Positions 8,827 to 17,061 of a stretch of 51,229 nt of DNA are shown one piece after another. Positions within the stretch are counted from its first letter, which is position 1. The number at the start of each line of letters is the position of its first letter. The notes under the pieces were generated by a model, which saw only the letters and a list, made by a program, of their open reading frames with translations, made no database searches and was not told the DNA's origin. Source of the DNA: Sulfurimonas sp. (GTDB taxonomy: Bacteria > Campylobacterota > Campylobacteria > Campylobacterales > Sulfurimonadaceae); NCBI GenBank assembly GCA_026988235.1, contig JALSLQ010000014.1, positions 1 through 51,229 of the forward strand, given 5' to 3'. The position numbers were made by a program, and so were the translations under genes.

Positions 8827-9344
8827 GTACACCTCGTTTAGTTCCCGCACCCATTGATATAGTGTTTTCGGAAGCTGATTTGGACAAAGCAACATATGAA
8901 AGAGAGTTTCAACAGCTCAGTCAAAGTGATGATGACCCAATTTCGCAATGGTTAAAACTTGCAAAAGCACGAGGAGAAACAGCTGAGAGTGATCCCGTAC
9001 TACTGAACTTAATGGTAGAACTCCATAGAAAAATAGATGCTTTAGAAATGTTCTTGAAAAATGAAACACCAAAAAGACTTTCTTTGACAAATGAAGCACA
9101 TATTCGTGCCATAGGTTTTGAATATTTTGAATTAGAAGCACCTATGTTGCAAGAAGGAAAAGAATACTATGGGCGGATTGCTATGCCTGTACATCCCAAG
9201 CGTGATATCGGTGTTTTTTTTAAAGCAGTATCTCCGAGTTTAGCACAGATTGTTAGAATGCATGAACGAGATGAAAAAGAGTGGGCTGCTTACTTGACGG
9301 CTCGTGAGCGTATTTTAATTCGCGAAGCAAAAGAGAAAAAATAG
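8823..9344 (+). CDS. PilZ-like domain protein (atypical)
   Basis: This 173-aa soluble protein has an acidic N-terminal half with a predicted helix (residues 55-80) and a C-terminal half resembling atypical PilZ domains: a beta-rich stretch LSLTNEAHIRAIGFEYFE, a GRIAMPV strand, then the closing pattern MHERDEKEWAAYLTARER that often ends PilZ-like domains (HxxDREALxxY type). The RxxxR and D/NxSxxG c-di-GMP-binding residues are not clearly present, so nucleotide binding is doubtful. It is translationally coupled to the gene upstream (ATGA) and downstream (TAGTG). The assignment is by pattern only. Confidence 0.55.
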   Translation: MSTPRLVPAPIDIVFSEADLDKATYEREFQQLSQSDDDPISQWLKLAKARGETAESDPVLLNLMVELHRKIDALEMFLKNETPKRLSLTNEAHIRAIGFEYFELEAPMLQEGKEYYGRIAMPVHPKRDIGVFFKAVSPSLAQIVRMHERDEKEWAAYLTARERILIREAKEKK

Positions 9345-9868
9345 TGAATTTACAAAATTTTAGTTTTAGTATAGAGTATGTGATAGTCATTTTGGGCGCA
9401 ATAATTCTATATATGCTCTATTATATTTTTACAAAAGATGTCCAATATACAAGAAATATTCGTTCGATTGCTTCTGTGGTTGAAGACTTGAACAGAGAGC
9501 TCTATTATTTGAAAAAAAAGCTTGATCAAACAGAGGGTAGTATCAAAAACAATTCACAAAGAATGAATGATGATGAAATTTATCAAGAGATTGAACGAAG
9601 TGTGTATGATATGGTACATCCGCTTTCTTTAGCGATAAAACAATTACAAAACAATATCAACACAATTGAGCATGAAATGCAAAATAAAATTCTTCAGCTT
9701 GAGAGTGGTGTGAAACAAATATCTATTCCTGCATCTATTCACGGAAATGATGATGAAAAAATAATATCGCTCTTCAAACAAGGTGTTTCCTTAGAGACAA
9801 TTTCAAAAGAATTACACCTCTCTAAACCAGAAGTAGAATTTGTGCTCAAAATAAATAAGATAAAGTAG
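9344..9868 (+). CDS. Membrane-anchored coiled-coil protein with C-terminal helix-turn-helix
   Basis: The 174-aa protein starts at a GTG overlapping the previous stop. Residues 9-30 form one transmembrane helix, followed by a long coiled coil (about 38-125) and a C-terminal HTH-like segment (ISLFKQGVSLETISKELHLSKPEVEFVLKI, in two parts) of the kind that ends DUF6115-type proteins. With the coiled coil on the cytoplasmic side it may act as a scaffold. Its position directly before ftsW and murG suggests a link with the cell envelope or division machinery, but the function is unknown. Confidence 0.6.
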   Translation: MNLQNFSFSIEYVIVILGAIILYMLYYIFTKDVQYTRNIRSIASVVEDLNRELYYLKKKLDQTEGSIKNNSQRMNDDEIYQEIERSVYDMVHPLSLAIKQLQNNINTIEHEMQNKILQLESGVKQISIPASIHGNDDEKIISLFKQGVSLETISKELHLSKPEVEFVLKINKIK

Positions 9869-9874
9869 ATTTTA

Positions 9875-11041
9875 GTGAGCGCAGATAGAAAACTTTTCAC
9901 CTTGGTATCGCTGTTAATTGGCATCAGCATAGTACTCTCTTACACACTAACGCCCTATACGACACTTCTTTTTGATGTCAATGAATTTCATTTTGCTTTG
10001 CGACAAACTATTTTTGGACTTATCAGTATTACTATTATTTTTACACTCTCACAACTCGACCCAGACAAATGGCTCAAACCCATAGGGTTTACACTTTTTT
10101 TTGGCTCTTTGATTTTAATGATAGCGATGCCTTTTTTGCCTGAGAGTATTGTTGCTGCGGTTGGTGGTGCAAAACGATGGATTAAAATAGCCGGTTTTTC
10201 GCTTGCCCCTGTTGAGTTTTTCAAAGTTGGATTTATTTACTTTTTGGCATGGAGTTTTTCACGAAAATTAGGGCATCATGACGGTATGGGGCTCTCAGGA
10301 GAATTTAAAAGGTTTATGCCGTATGCCATCATCTTTTTAGGAGCGATGTTTATCATCGCTTTTTTACAAAAAGATTTAGGGCAGGTCGTTGTTCTGGGTG
10401 CGACATTGCTCTTTATGCTTATTTTTGCAGGAAGTAGTTTTCGATTTTTCCTATCTATTTTAGGAGGTATTCTTGGCGCTATCATTATTTTTATTGTCAC
10501 GGCACACCATAGAATCCTTCGTATAAAATCATGGTGGGCATTGGCACAGAACTCTGTACTCGAGCTTTTACCCGATACAATTGCAGACAAACTCCGAGTG
10601 CCTGTTGAGGTGGAACCTTACCAGATAGGACACTCTCTCAATGCCATACATAATGGTGGTATTTTTGGTACAGGCTTGGCAAATGGCACTTTTAAACTTG
10701 GTTTTTTAAGTGAGGTGCATACCGACTTTGTTTTAGCAGGACTTTCTGAAGAGTTTGGCTTTGTCGGTGTTTTAACGGTTGTTATTATTTTTCTATGGAT
10801 GATTCAGCGTATATTTAAAATTGCAAACAGAACGAATGATACGAGCATATATTTGTTTAGTATAGGTATCGGGTTGATTCTTACTTTTTCTTTTTTGGTT
10901 AATGCCTATGGAATCAGTGGAATTACTCCTATTAAAGGGATTTCTGTGCCTTTTCTCTCTTATGGCGGTTCGGCGATGCTCGGTGCTGCTTTTGGTGTGG
11001 GTATGGTGTTGATGGCATCAAAAAAAGCAAAGATGAACTAA
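9875..11041 (+). CDS. ftsW: Peptidoglycan glycosyltransferase FtsW (SEDS family)
   Basis: FtsW polymerises septal peptidoglycan from lipid II together with a class B penicillin-binding protein. The 388-aa polytopic protein has about ten membrane helices and SEDS signatures: GGAKRWIKI after helix 3, PVEFFKVGFI, FLQKDLGQ, the extracytoplasmic loop with PYQIGHSLNAIHNGG, LSEVHTDFVLAGLSEEFGF, and the C-terminal GISGITPIKGISVPFLSYGGSAM. The start is GTG, 6 bp after the previous stop. Placement immediately before murG is a classical dcw-type arrangement and favours FtsW over RodA. Confidence 0.92.
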   Translation: MSADRKLFTLVSLLIGISIVLSYTLTPYTTLLFDVNEFHFALRQTIFGLISITIIFTLSQLDPDKWLKPIGFTLFFGSLILMIAMPFLPESIVAAVGGAKRWIKIAGFSLAPVEFFKVGFIYFLAWSFSRKLGHHDGMGLSGEFKRFMPYAIIFLGAMFIIAFLQKDLGQVVVLGATLLFMLIFAGSSFRFFLSILGGILGAIIIFIVTAHHRILRIKSWWALAQNSVLELLPDTIADKLRVPVEVEPYQIGHSLNAIHNGGIFGTGLANGTFKLGFLSEVHTDFVLAGLSEEFGFVGVLTVVIIFLWMIQRIFKIANRTNDTSIYLFSIGIGLILTFSFLVNAYGISGITPIKGISVPFLSYGGSAMLGAAFGVGMVLMASKKAKMN

Positions 11042-11047
11042 GGAAAA

Positions 11048-12085
11048 ATGAATATGAAATTATGTATAACAGGCGGTGGAACAGGGGGACATTTGATGAT
11101 TGCAGAAGCTTTGTCTGACGCTGCCGTTGCAGATGGGCATGAAGTGATATTTATCGGTTCTACTTCAGGGCAAGATAGAAAATACTTTGAGCAACATAGT
11201 AAATTTTCACATGTTTACTTTTTAAAGACGACAGGCGTGGTAAACCAAAAAGGAAGTGCAAAAATAAAAGCCTTATACAAAGTTTTCAAGGCTTTTTTAC
11301 AAGCAAGAAAAATTTTAAAGAAACATAACATTCAAGCTGTTTACAGTGTTGGCGGATTTTCTGCGGCTCCTGCATCTTTTGCTTCTTTGAGCCTTTTTAT
11401 TCCTCTATTTATCCATGAACAAAATTCAGTCGAAGGGCGATTAAATAAGCTTTTGAAAAAATATGCCAAAAGTTTTATATCAGCTTATGATGAAAATTCT
11501 CCAATACAGGGCTATCCCGTAAAAAAGTTTTATTATAAAAATGCCAGAGTAAGAGATGCACTTAAAACCATTATATTTTTAGGCGGTTCTCACGGAGCAA
11601 AGGCGATTAATGATTTGGCGTTACATGTAGCATACAAGTTACAAAAAATGAATATTGCTATCATTCATCAAGCAGGAGAAGCTGATTATGAGAGGGTAAA
11701 AAATGAGTATAAAAAACTAGGAGTAGCAGTTGAACTCTATGCGTTTACAAAAAATTTGCCGGAGTTGATTGCACGCGCAGATTTGGCAGTTTCGCGTGCA
11801 GGTGCTTCAACGCTTTGGGAACTTACTGCAAACGGCTGTCCGGCTTTTTTTATTCCCTACCCGTATGCAGCAGGTGATCATCAATACTACAATGCACAGT
11901 TTCTTGTAAAACAGAATTTGGCTTGGTGTGAGCGTGAAAGTGAAAATTTAAAACCAAAACTTATTAAAGTGTTGAAAAATCCACAGCTTCAAGAAAAAAG
12001 CCAAAAACTTTTAGAATTCAACACACAAGATGTCGCAATACAGATGATACAGATGATACAAGATGTACAAAAGAAGCTAAAATGA
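11048..12085 (+). CDS. murG: UDP-GlcNAc transferase MurG (lipid II synthesis)
   Basis: MurG adds GlcNAc to lipid I on the inner face of the cytoplasmic membrane. The 345-aa GT-B protein opens with the signature CITGGGTGGHLMIAEAL (the usual VFPA is LMIA here), followed by SVGGFSAAPA, HEQNSVEGRLNK, FLGGSHGAKAIND, SRAGASTLWE and PYPYAAGDHQYYNAQ. The Shine-Dalgarno AAGGA overlaps the ftsW stop. The C-terminus has a short in-frame repeat (IQMIQMIQ). It overlaps the DedA gene by 4 bp. It contains a TTACATGTAG near-match at 11621. Confidence 0.95.
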   Translation: MNMKLCITGGGTGGHLMIAEALSDAAVADGHEVIFIGSTSGQDRKYFEQHSKFSHVYFLKTTGVVNQKGSAKIKALYKVFKAFLQARKILKKHNIQAVYSVGGFSAAPASFASLSLFIPLFIHEQNSVEGRLNKLLKKYAKSFISAYDENSPIQGYPVKKFYYKNARVRDALKTIIFLGGSHGAKAINDLALHVAYKLQKMNIAIIHQAGEADYERVKNEYKKLGVAVELYAFTKNLPELIARADLAVSRAGASTLWELTANGCPAFFIPYPYAAGDHQYYNAQFLVKQNLAWCERESENLKPKLIKVLKNPQLQEKSQKLLEFNTQDVAIQMIQMIQDVQKKLK

Positions 12086-12681
12086 TACATGAACTCGCAC
12101 AACAATTAGTTGATTTAATCTTTGACTGGGGCTATTTGGGTATATTTATTATGATGGCAATAGAATCCTCTTTTATCCCATTTCCGAGTGAAATAGTTTT
12201 GGTTCCTGCCGGGTATTTGGCATCAAAAGGAGAAATGAGCATTACTTATATTATGGGAAGTGCCTTGATAGGCTCTTTGCTAGGTGCATTTATAAACTAC
12301 TATTTGGCACTGACTTTAGGTCGTAAGTTTCTTTTAAAATATGGAAAATACTTTTTTATATCAGCTGAGAGTTTACAAAAGATGGAACGCTATTTTAAAA
12401 ATCACGGGCATATCTCTACCTTTACGGGAAGGCTTATCCCCGGGATTCGTCAGCTTATTTCTATACCGGCAGGATTAGCGCGTATGAATCTTGTCGAATT
12501 TTCGATATTTACAACTTTAGGTGCCGGAATATGGGCGTTAGTATTGGTACTTTTGGGGTATTTTATTGGAACAAATGAAGCCCTAATTCATCAATACTTA
12601 AAAGAAATAACTATAATAGTTTTTGTTTTGTTAGTAATATTGGTCTGGATATACTATAAATATCAAAAAAGAAAGGCGTAA
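12082..12681 (+). CDS. DedA-family membrane protein
   Basis: This 199-aa membrane protein has the DedA/SNARE-associated (VTT) features: the opening WGYLGIFIMMAIESSFIPFPSE, then GALLG-like loops, and the FTGRLIPGIRQLISIPAGLARM segment with conserved Arg and Pro-Gly. DedA proteins support lipid-carrier flipping and envelope homeostasis; some recycle undecaprenyl phosphate, which would suit its overlap with murG (ATGA, 4 bp). The specific substrate is inferred. Confidence 0.87.
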   Translation: MIHELAQQLVDLIFDWGYLGIFIMMAIESSFIPFPSEIVLVPAGYLASKGEMSITYIMGSALIGSLLGAFINYYLALTLGRKFLLKYGKYFFISAESLQKMERYFKNHGHISTFTGRLIPGIRQLISIPAGLARMNLVEFSIFTTLGAGIWALVLVLLGYFIGTNEALIHQYLKEITIIVFVLLVILVWIYYKYQKRKA

Positions 12682-12684
12682 AAT

Positions 12685-13164
12685 ATGGACTATATGTTTT
12701 CACAAGGATTTTTAGGGACAAGAGCACCGCTGTTTATGGATGTAGTGACACTTATCGTAGCAATATTACCATTATTGGTATATGGGGCTATAACGTTGGC
12801 AAGAAAACAGTTTTATAAGGCACATGCTCTAACTCAAAATGTTATTTTTATAGTTTCAGTAATAGTTGTAGGATATTTTGAATATGGTGTGCGTATAGGT
12901 GGCGGATTTGATGCTTTTATCAAAGGAAGTGGCGTTTCTCATACTTATGCTTCGATTGTTTTAGTGTTACATGTAATCATAGCAACTCTTACATTGTTGT
13001 ATTGGAGTGTGACAATTTTTACGGCAAATTATCAGTTTATGCAAAAAGCATTACCCGGAAAAAAATCAAATGCGCATAAACTTTTGGCTTTGAAAACATT
13101 TTTAGGTATAGTTTTTACTTCATTTAGCGGTATTTGGGTATATCTGCTGTTGTTTGTATACTAA
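12685..13164 (+). CDS. DUF420 family membrane protein
   Basis: The 159-aa protein has four hydrophobic helices and the N-terminal GFLGTRAPLFMDVV, a hallmark of DUF420 proteins (YozB-like), often found near cytochrome oxidase assembly genes. Conserved histidines occur in HALTQN, LHVI and HKLLALK, spaced as in haem- or copper-linked membrane proteins, but no function is proven. It lies 3 bp after the DedA gene and is the last gene of the ftsW-murG run. TTACATGTAA at 12967-12976 encodes LHV. Confidence 0.7.
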   Translation: MDYMFSQGFLGTRAPLFMDVVTLIVAILPLLVYGAITLARKQFYKAHALTQNVIFIVSVIVVGYFEYGVRIGGGFDAFIKGSGVSHTYASIVLVLHVIIATLTLLYWSVTIFTANYQFMQKALPGKKSNAHKLLALKTFLGIVFTSFSGIWVYLLLFVY

Positions 13165-13174
13165 AGACTATTTG

Positions 13175-13362
13175 CTTTACATGTAAGATCATAAAATCTT
13201 TTGGAACTCGGACTTTCAATGCTAAAGCGTGAAGATGGCAGAGAAGTTGCAATAGCCCGCACTAAAGTACGGGTTCCAAAAAAAGATGCTTAACTTAATG
13301 GCGTTCTCAGAACTGGTACTTTAGTGCCGGCTGAAGATGGCTTTAAAGCCTTTACATGTAAG
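13175..13362. repeat. REP/REPIN cluster bracketed by two copies of CTTTACATGTAAG
   Basis: This explains the 226-bp gap between the DUF420 gene and bcp. Inside is an inverted doublet from GGAAC (13203) to GTTCC (13277), with spacer GATGGCAGAGAAGTTGCAA, then a single hairpin GGTACTTTAGTGCC (13314-13327). The left arm of the doublet is a variant with an extra stem (GCTAAAGC). The 13-bp sequence CTTTACATGTAAG occurs on both sides (13175-13187 and 13350-13362) as a direct repeat, itself mostly palindromic. Confidence 0.8.
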
Positions 13363-13390
13363 TAAAATAAATTTATAAAAAGGAAAAAAT

Positions 13391-13858
13391 ATGATAGAAA
13401 TTGGAGAAAAGGCAGCAGATTTTTGCTTGCCAAATCAAGATAATGTTGAGATGTGTTTGCGGGATTTAAAAGGAAAATGGATAGTTCTGTATTTTTACCC
13501 AAGAGATAATACACCGGGATGTACGACCGAAGCGTGTGAGTTTACTGAGGCTGCACCTGATTTTTCATCGCTTGACGCTATTGTATTAGGAGTAAGTGCA
13601 GACAGTACAAAAAAACATAGAAATTTTATAGAAAAACATAAGCTCGGCATTACGCTTTTGAGTGATGAAAGTACCGATATGATGCAAAAGTATGGCGTGT
13701 GGCAATTAAAGAAAAATTATGGCAAAGAGTACATGGGCATTGTCCGTTCGACTTTCATTATAGCCCCTGAGGGCATAGTACGAGAAAAATGGGAAAAAGT
13801 CCGAGTAAAAGGACATGTAAAAGCTGTAAAAGAAAAACTGGAAAAACTTAAAAATTAA
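13391..13858 (+). CDS. bcp: Thiol peroxidase Bcp (atypical peroxiredoxin)
   Basis: Bcp reduces hydrogen peroxide and organic hydroperoxides using thioredoxin. The 155-aa protein has the peroxidatic cysteine C44 in TPGCT and the resolving cysteine C49 in EACEF, spaced five residues apart as in the Bcp/PrxQ class, plus the conserved Arg in VRSTFII. Length is normal. Shine-Dalgarno AAGGA lies before the ATG. It is separated from the upstream run by the repeat cluster, so it probably has its own promoter. The acyltransferase gene begins 16 bp later. Confidence 0.93.
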   Translation: MIEIGEKAADFCLPNQDNVEMCLRDLKGKWIVLYFYPRDNTPGCTTEACEFTEAAPDFSSLDAIVLGVSADSTKKHRNFIEKHKLGITLLSDESTDMMQKYGVWQLKKNYGKEYMGIVRSTFIIAPEGIVREKWEKVRVKGHVKAVKEKLEKLKN

Positions 13859-13863
13859 AATGC

Positions 13864-13869
13864 TATAAT
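13864..13869 (+). promoter_or_regulatory. Candidate -10 box giving a leaderless acyltransferase mRNA
   Basis: TATAAT is followed by only 5 nt (AATGA) before the ATG at 13875, with no Shine-Dalgarno sequence. If used, transcription would begin at or next to the start codon. This would also separate the acyltransferase-TonB-YfiR-GGDEF/EAL unit from bcp. Confidence 0.45.
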
Positions 13870-13874
13870 AATGA

Positions 13875-14474
13875 ATGATTAATTTTAAATTTCTAGAAGT
13901 TACTAATGAAAAATTATTAACGCGTGTTTTTTCATTTAGATACAAAATATTTAAAGAAATATATCCGATGTATATGCAAGAATCGGGATTTAGTGATGAA
14001 AAAGAGTATGATAAATATGATGCCTATGCTGTACATTTTGTTGCATTGAATGAAAAGGGTGAAGTTTGTGCAACTGTACGGCTTATATATCATTCTCCGA
14101 TTGGTTATCCAACAGAGAACAATACAAAATTTGATAACAGTATGTTTGAGAGGAATAAAGTCGGGGAGATGTCAAGAATATTTGTAGATAAAAAATATAG
14201 AAGCATGAAGACAACAAAAATTATTATAGAAGCCGTAAAGCGTTACATGTATGTTAAAATGATACATGAAGGTATAGAATACACATATGGGTACCTTGAG
14301 AAAAGTTTTTTAAGATTGTTGAGAATTTATAAAATGCCTTATCATCCAATAGGGAAGATACAAAAACATAAAAATTTTGGTTTGCGCTATCCCTGTATTT
14401 TATATACGCAAGAGTTAGGAAACGAAAATCCTCAACTGATAAAATTATGGGAGCAGTCTCGTAAAATACAGTAG
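13875..14474 (+). CDS. LuxI-fold N-acyltransferase (autoinducer-synthase / exosortase-associated type)
   Basis: The 199-aa protein has the residue pattern of acyl-homoserine-lactone synthases and the related PEP-CTERM/exosortase-associated acyltransferases. R22 and F26 lie in SFRYKIF, D46 and D49 in YDKYDAYAVHF, R69 in ATVRLI, and E98 and R101 in GEMSRIFV. These match LuxI-family positions R24, F28, D45, D48, R68, E97 and R100 with near-identical spacing; only the tryptophan near 34 is lacking. The likely activity is transfer of an acyl chain to an amino compound. No LuxR-type regulator and no exosortase are nearby. Instead the gene is followed at once by a TonB receptor, a YfiR-like protein and a GGDEF-EAL protein, suggesting a shared signalling unit. 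The fold is seen by motif; the product is unknown. Confidence 0.75.
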   Translation: MINFKFLEVTNEKLLTRVFSFRYKIFKEIYPMYMQESGFSDEKEYDKYDAYAVHFVALNEKGEVCATVRLIYHSPIGYPTENNTKFDNSMFERNKVGEMSRIFVDKKYRSMKTTKIIIEAVKRYMYVKMIHEGIEYTYGYLEKSFLRLLRIYKMPYHPIGKIQKHKNFGLRYPCILYTQELGNENPQLIKLWEQSRKIQ

Positions 14475-16506
14475 CAAACTTTTTTTATTATTCTGTTTTA
14501 CAAGTTTACAGTTACAAGCAGATGATTTGATTTCGTCTATATCTACAGATATGAAACAATTCGATGCGATTGCTACACAAACAAAACAAAATGAACATTA
14601 TCAGCCTTATATTGTTTCGGTATTTGAGAGTAAAGAGTTGGAAAAGTTGGGTGTATCAAACTTAAAAGAGGCTTTGATGCTAGTGCCGGGTGTAGATATG
14701 GCAACCGATAATTTTAATAATCAAACGCCTATTTTTAGAGGTTCAAACCCTTTTGCTTATGGACAGTCAAAATTGCTCATAGACGGTGTACTGGTAAATA
14801 ACCTTTTCTTTGATGCTTATTCTGAATATTTGTCAATGCCCATAGAGATGATAAAGCGTATAGAGGTCATTAGGGGGCCGGGAAGTAAGGTTGATGGTAT
14901 TAATGCGTATGCAGGTTCTATCAATGTTGTAACCTATGCTGAGGATTTTGAGGGTTTTGAATCAAATGACAAGTTTGTTTTTAAATACGGTTCATATGAT
15001 TACAGAATGGGCGGTTTTGTTAAAAACTTTAAAACAAAAAACTTTAAAACACATATAGATTTTTACTATCAAAAAGATAATAAAAAAATATCTTCGGGTC
15101 CCGATGGTTTTTCACAAGGCTCATTAGGCGCAGCAAATGTAGGTCTGTTTCAGTCTGGTGAAGCCCCATTATGGCTTGATGAGTATTCACTGGGACTTAA
15201 TGTAAAATATAAAGATTTTACACTCAAAGCTCGCATACTTGAGCATAAACAGGGAAGTGCTTATGGGATTAACCTTGCCTTGCCGCAAGAGAGTGACAGG
15301 GTGAAACTTCCAAGCTATTACGCTGAACTAGGATATGCAAAAAAAATCAATGATTTTAAATTAGATATAAAAGCGGGAGTAAAATACGATGCTTTTGATT
15401 CTAAAGCAAAACTTGCTCCAGACAATACTGTTTTAGGAAGTGTTACATTTTCTAATGGTGTTTATGGAGAGCATTATGCAAAGCAAAGAGTGCTCTACCA
15501 GTCAACTTATTTGAAATATGCCGGATTACAAAAGCATCATATTACTTTTGGATATAGAGTGACTCAGGAAAAAACAATTGCTATGATTTCTAAACTGTCT
15601 AATCTTGCAACAGGTAATGCTGCATTAGTTGACTATACACAAACACTCCCTTTTTTCGATAAAAATGCACATCGGAATGTATATGCCCTCTCTTTACAAG
15701 ATGCTTATGATGTGACTGAAAAACTGAGCTTGTTATATGGGGTCAACTATGAAGAGACTTCTTACAAAAATGCAGGATTAGAGCCAAGAGTTTCTTTTGT
15801 GTATCGTCAAGATTATAAAAATATATTTAAAGCAATCTATAGCATGTCACACAGAAATCCTTCATGGCAGGAGATGTTTACGCAAAATAATCGGGCAAGA
15901 GTAGGGAGTACCGATTTAGAACCGGAAAAAGTAACATCCTATGAAGTAGCCTATATAAGAAATTTTTCTAATGATGCCTATCTGCAAAGTAATATTTTTT
16001 ACCTTGTCAACAAAAATCAAATATATAATTCGGCTACCGATCCAGTGTATAGAAATACCGCAAAAACAGATATTTATGGTTTTGAACTAGAATATAAAGG
16101 ACATATATTTCCAAATGATGAACTGTATGCAAATTATACTTATGTAGATGGAAGTTATAGTATTGATGGCAGTAGTACAGGTAACAATATACCAAATGTA
16201 TCACATCATTTGGCAAAAGCTTACTATATTTATAATTTGAGTTGTTCTTTGTCTTTAAGCACTACATTAAAATATGTTAGTTCCAAAGAGAGAATGCCTA
16301 CAGATTTACGCCCTAAAGTGAAACCTTACACAACAATGGACACTGCTGTAAATTATAAAAATATAAGGTATAATTATACTGTAAATGTGAGTGTGAAAAA
16401 TATATTTGACACTGATGTCAGGTATCCATCACCACAAAATACCTATGTAGATGATTATGCACAAGCGCGCAGAACTTTTTTAGTGACGCTGAAGAAGAGT
16501 TTTTAG
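14461..16506 (+). CDS. TonB-dependent outer-membrane receptor with a non-canonical start
   Basis: Most of the protein is a clear TonB receptor. A plug domain lies near the N-terminus (VSNLKEALMLVPGVDM, TPIFRGSNP, IDGVLVNNLF, MIKRIEVIRGPGS), then a long beta barrel closes with an aromatic C-terminus (LVTLKKSF). The first canonical start in frame is TTG 14527, which would leave no signal peptide. Reading upstream in frame gives an ideal Sec signal (KYSSKLFLLFCFTSLQLQA followed by DD) beginning after a GTA codon at 14461, with GGGAG 7 nt before it. No ATG, GTG or TTG exists between the stop at 14440 and 14527. The start shown is therefore GTA, overlapping the acyltransferase gene by 14 bp. Ligand unknown; it fits a small acylated molecule, siderophore or cobalamin. 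Confidence 0.85.
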   Translation, partial: VKYSSKLFLLFCFTSLQLQADDLISSISTDMKQFDAIATQTKQNEHYQPYIVSVFESKELEKLGVSNLKEALMLVPGVDMATDNFNNQTPIFRGSNPFAYGQSKLLIDGVLVNNLFFDAYSEYLSMPIEMIKRIEVIRGPGSKVDGINAYAGSINVVTYAEDFEGFESNDKFVFKYGSYDYRMGGFVKNFKTKNFKTHIDFYYQKDNKKISSGPDGFSQGSLGAANVGLFQSGEAPLWLDEYSLGLNVKYKDFTLKARILEHKQGSAYGINLALPQESDRVKLPSYYAELGYAKKINDFKLDIKAGVKYDAFDSKAKLAPDNTVLGSVTFSNGVYGEHYAKQRVLYQSTYLKYAGLQKHHITFGYRVTQEKTIAMISKLSNLATGNAALVDYTQTLPFFDKNAHRNVYALSLQDAYDVTEKLSLLYGVNYEETSYKNAGLEPRVSFVYRQDYKNIFKAIYSMSHRNPSWQEMFTQNNRARVGSTDLEPEKVTSYEVAYIRNFSNDAYLQSNIFYLVNKNQIYNSATDPVYRNTAKTDIYGFELEYKGHIFPNDELYANYTYVDGSYSIDGSSTGNNIPNVSHHLAKAYYIYNLSCSLSLSTTLKYVSSKERMPTDLRPKVKPYTTMDTAVNYKNIRYNYTVNVSVKNIFDTDVRYPSPQNTYVDDYAQARRTFLVTLKKSF

Positions 16507-17061
16507 ATGATACGAGCACTTTTATTTTGTTTTTTCTTGACCCAGTTGCTTTTTGGATATAGCTATGATGATTTAGTGCTCAAAGCACAGTCGTCAATCT
16601 TTCCAAAAATTATGCTCCTTGATAAAGAAATAAAAAATAAACTTGTTAACAATAAAATAATTTATACTATAGTGTATGATGAAGATGATTATCAAACTGC
16701 CTTACATGTAGAGGAAGATATAAATACTGCATTTAAGGGTCATTTTGATAAATACCCATATGAAATTACTCTCGTTAATTTTTCGCATCTCTCACCGACG
16801 ATAAAAACATCTGCCTTATATGTTTTAAAATCATCCAAAGAAAATATTAAAAAAGCCGCAAATATTGCCCGGCAAAAGGGTATTGTCAGCTTTTCTTATG
16901 ATGTAAATAATTTACAATACGGTTTACTCTTTTCTTTGCATATAGAAAAATCAACGCTGCTGTATCTCAACAAAGAGTATATTTCTATGAAGAAGATTGA
17001 TTTTGTTGATTTACTACTTCAAATGGTGAAGTTTGTGGAAAAAAATGGAGCGGTTGTATGA
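16507..17061 (+). CDS. YfiR-like periplasmic protein (DUF4154 type)
   Basis: The 184-aa protein has a signal peptide (MIRALLFCFFLTQLLFGYS) and then a small alpha/beta domain. Its ending (NNLQYGLLFSLHIEKSTLLYLN, then DFVDLLLQMVKFV) resembles the closing segment of YfiR, where a hydrophobic beta stretch precedes a helix bearing LL. YfiR is a periplasmic repressor of the membrane diguanylate cyclase YfiN. Here the gene begins on the base after the TonB receptor stop and overlaps the GGDEF-EAL gene by 4 bp, the arrangement expected for a receptor-periplasmic adaptor-c-di-GMP enzyme chain. Similarity is judged by eye. A TTACATGTAG near-match is at 16702. Confidence 0.6.
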   Translation: MIRALLFCFFLTQLLFGYSYDDLVLKAQSSIFPKIMLLDKEIKNKLVNNKIIYTIVYDEDDYQTALHVEEDINTAFKGHFDKYPYEITLVNFSHLSPTIKTSALYVLKSSKENIKKAANIARQKGIVSFSYDVNNLQYGLLFSLHIEKSTLLYLNKEYISMKKIDFVDLLLQMVKFVEKNGAVV

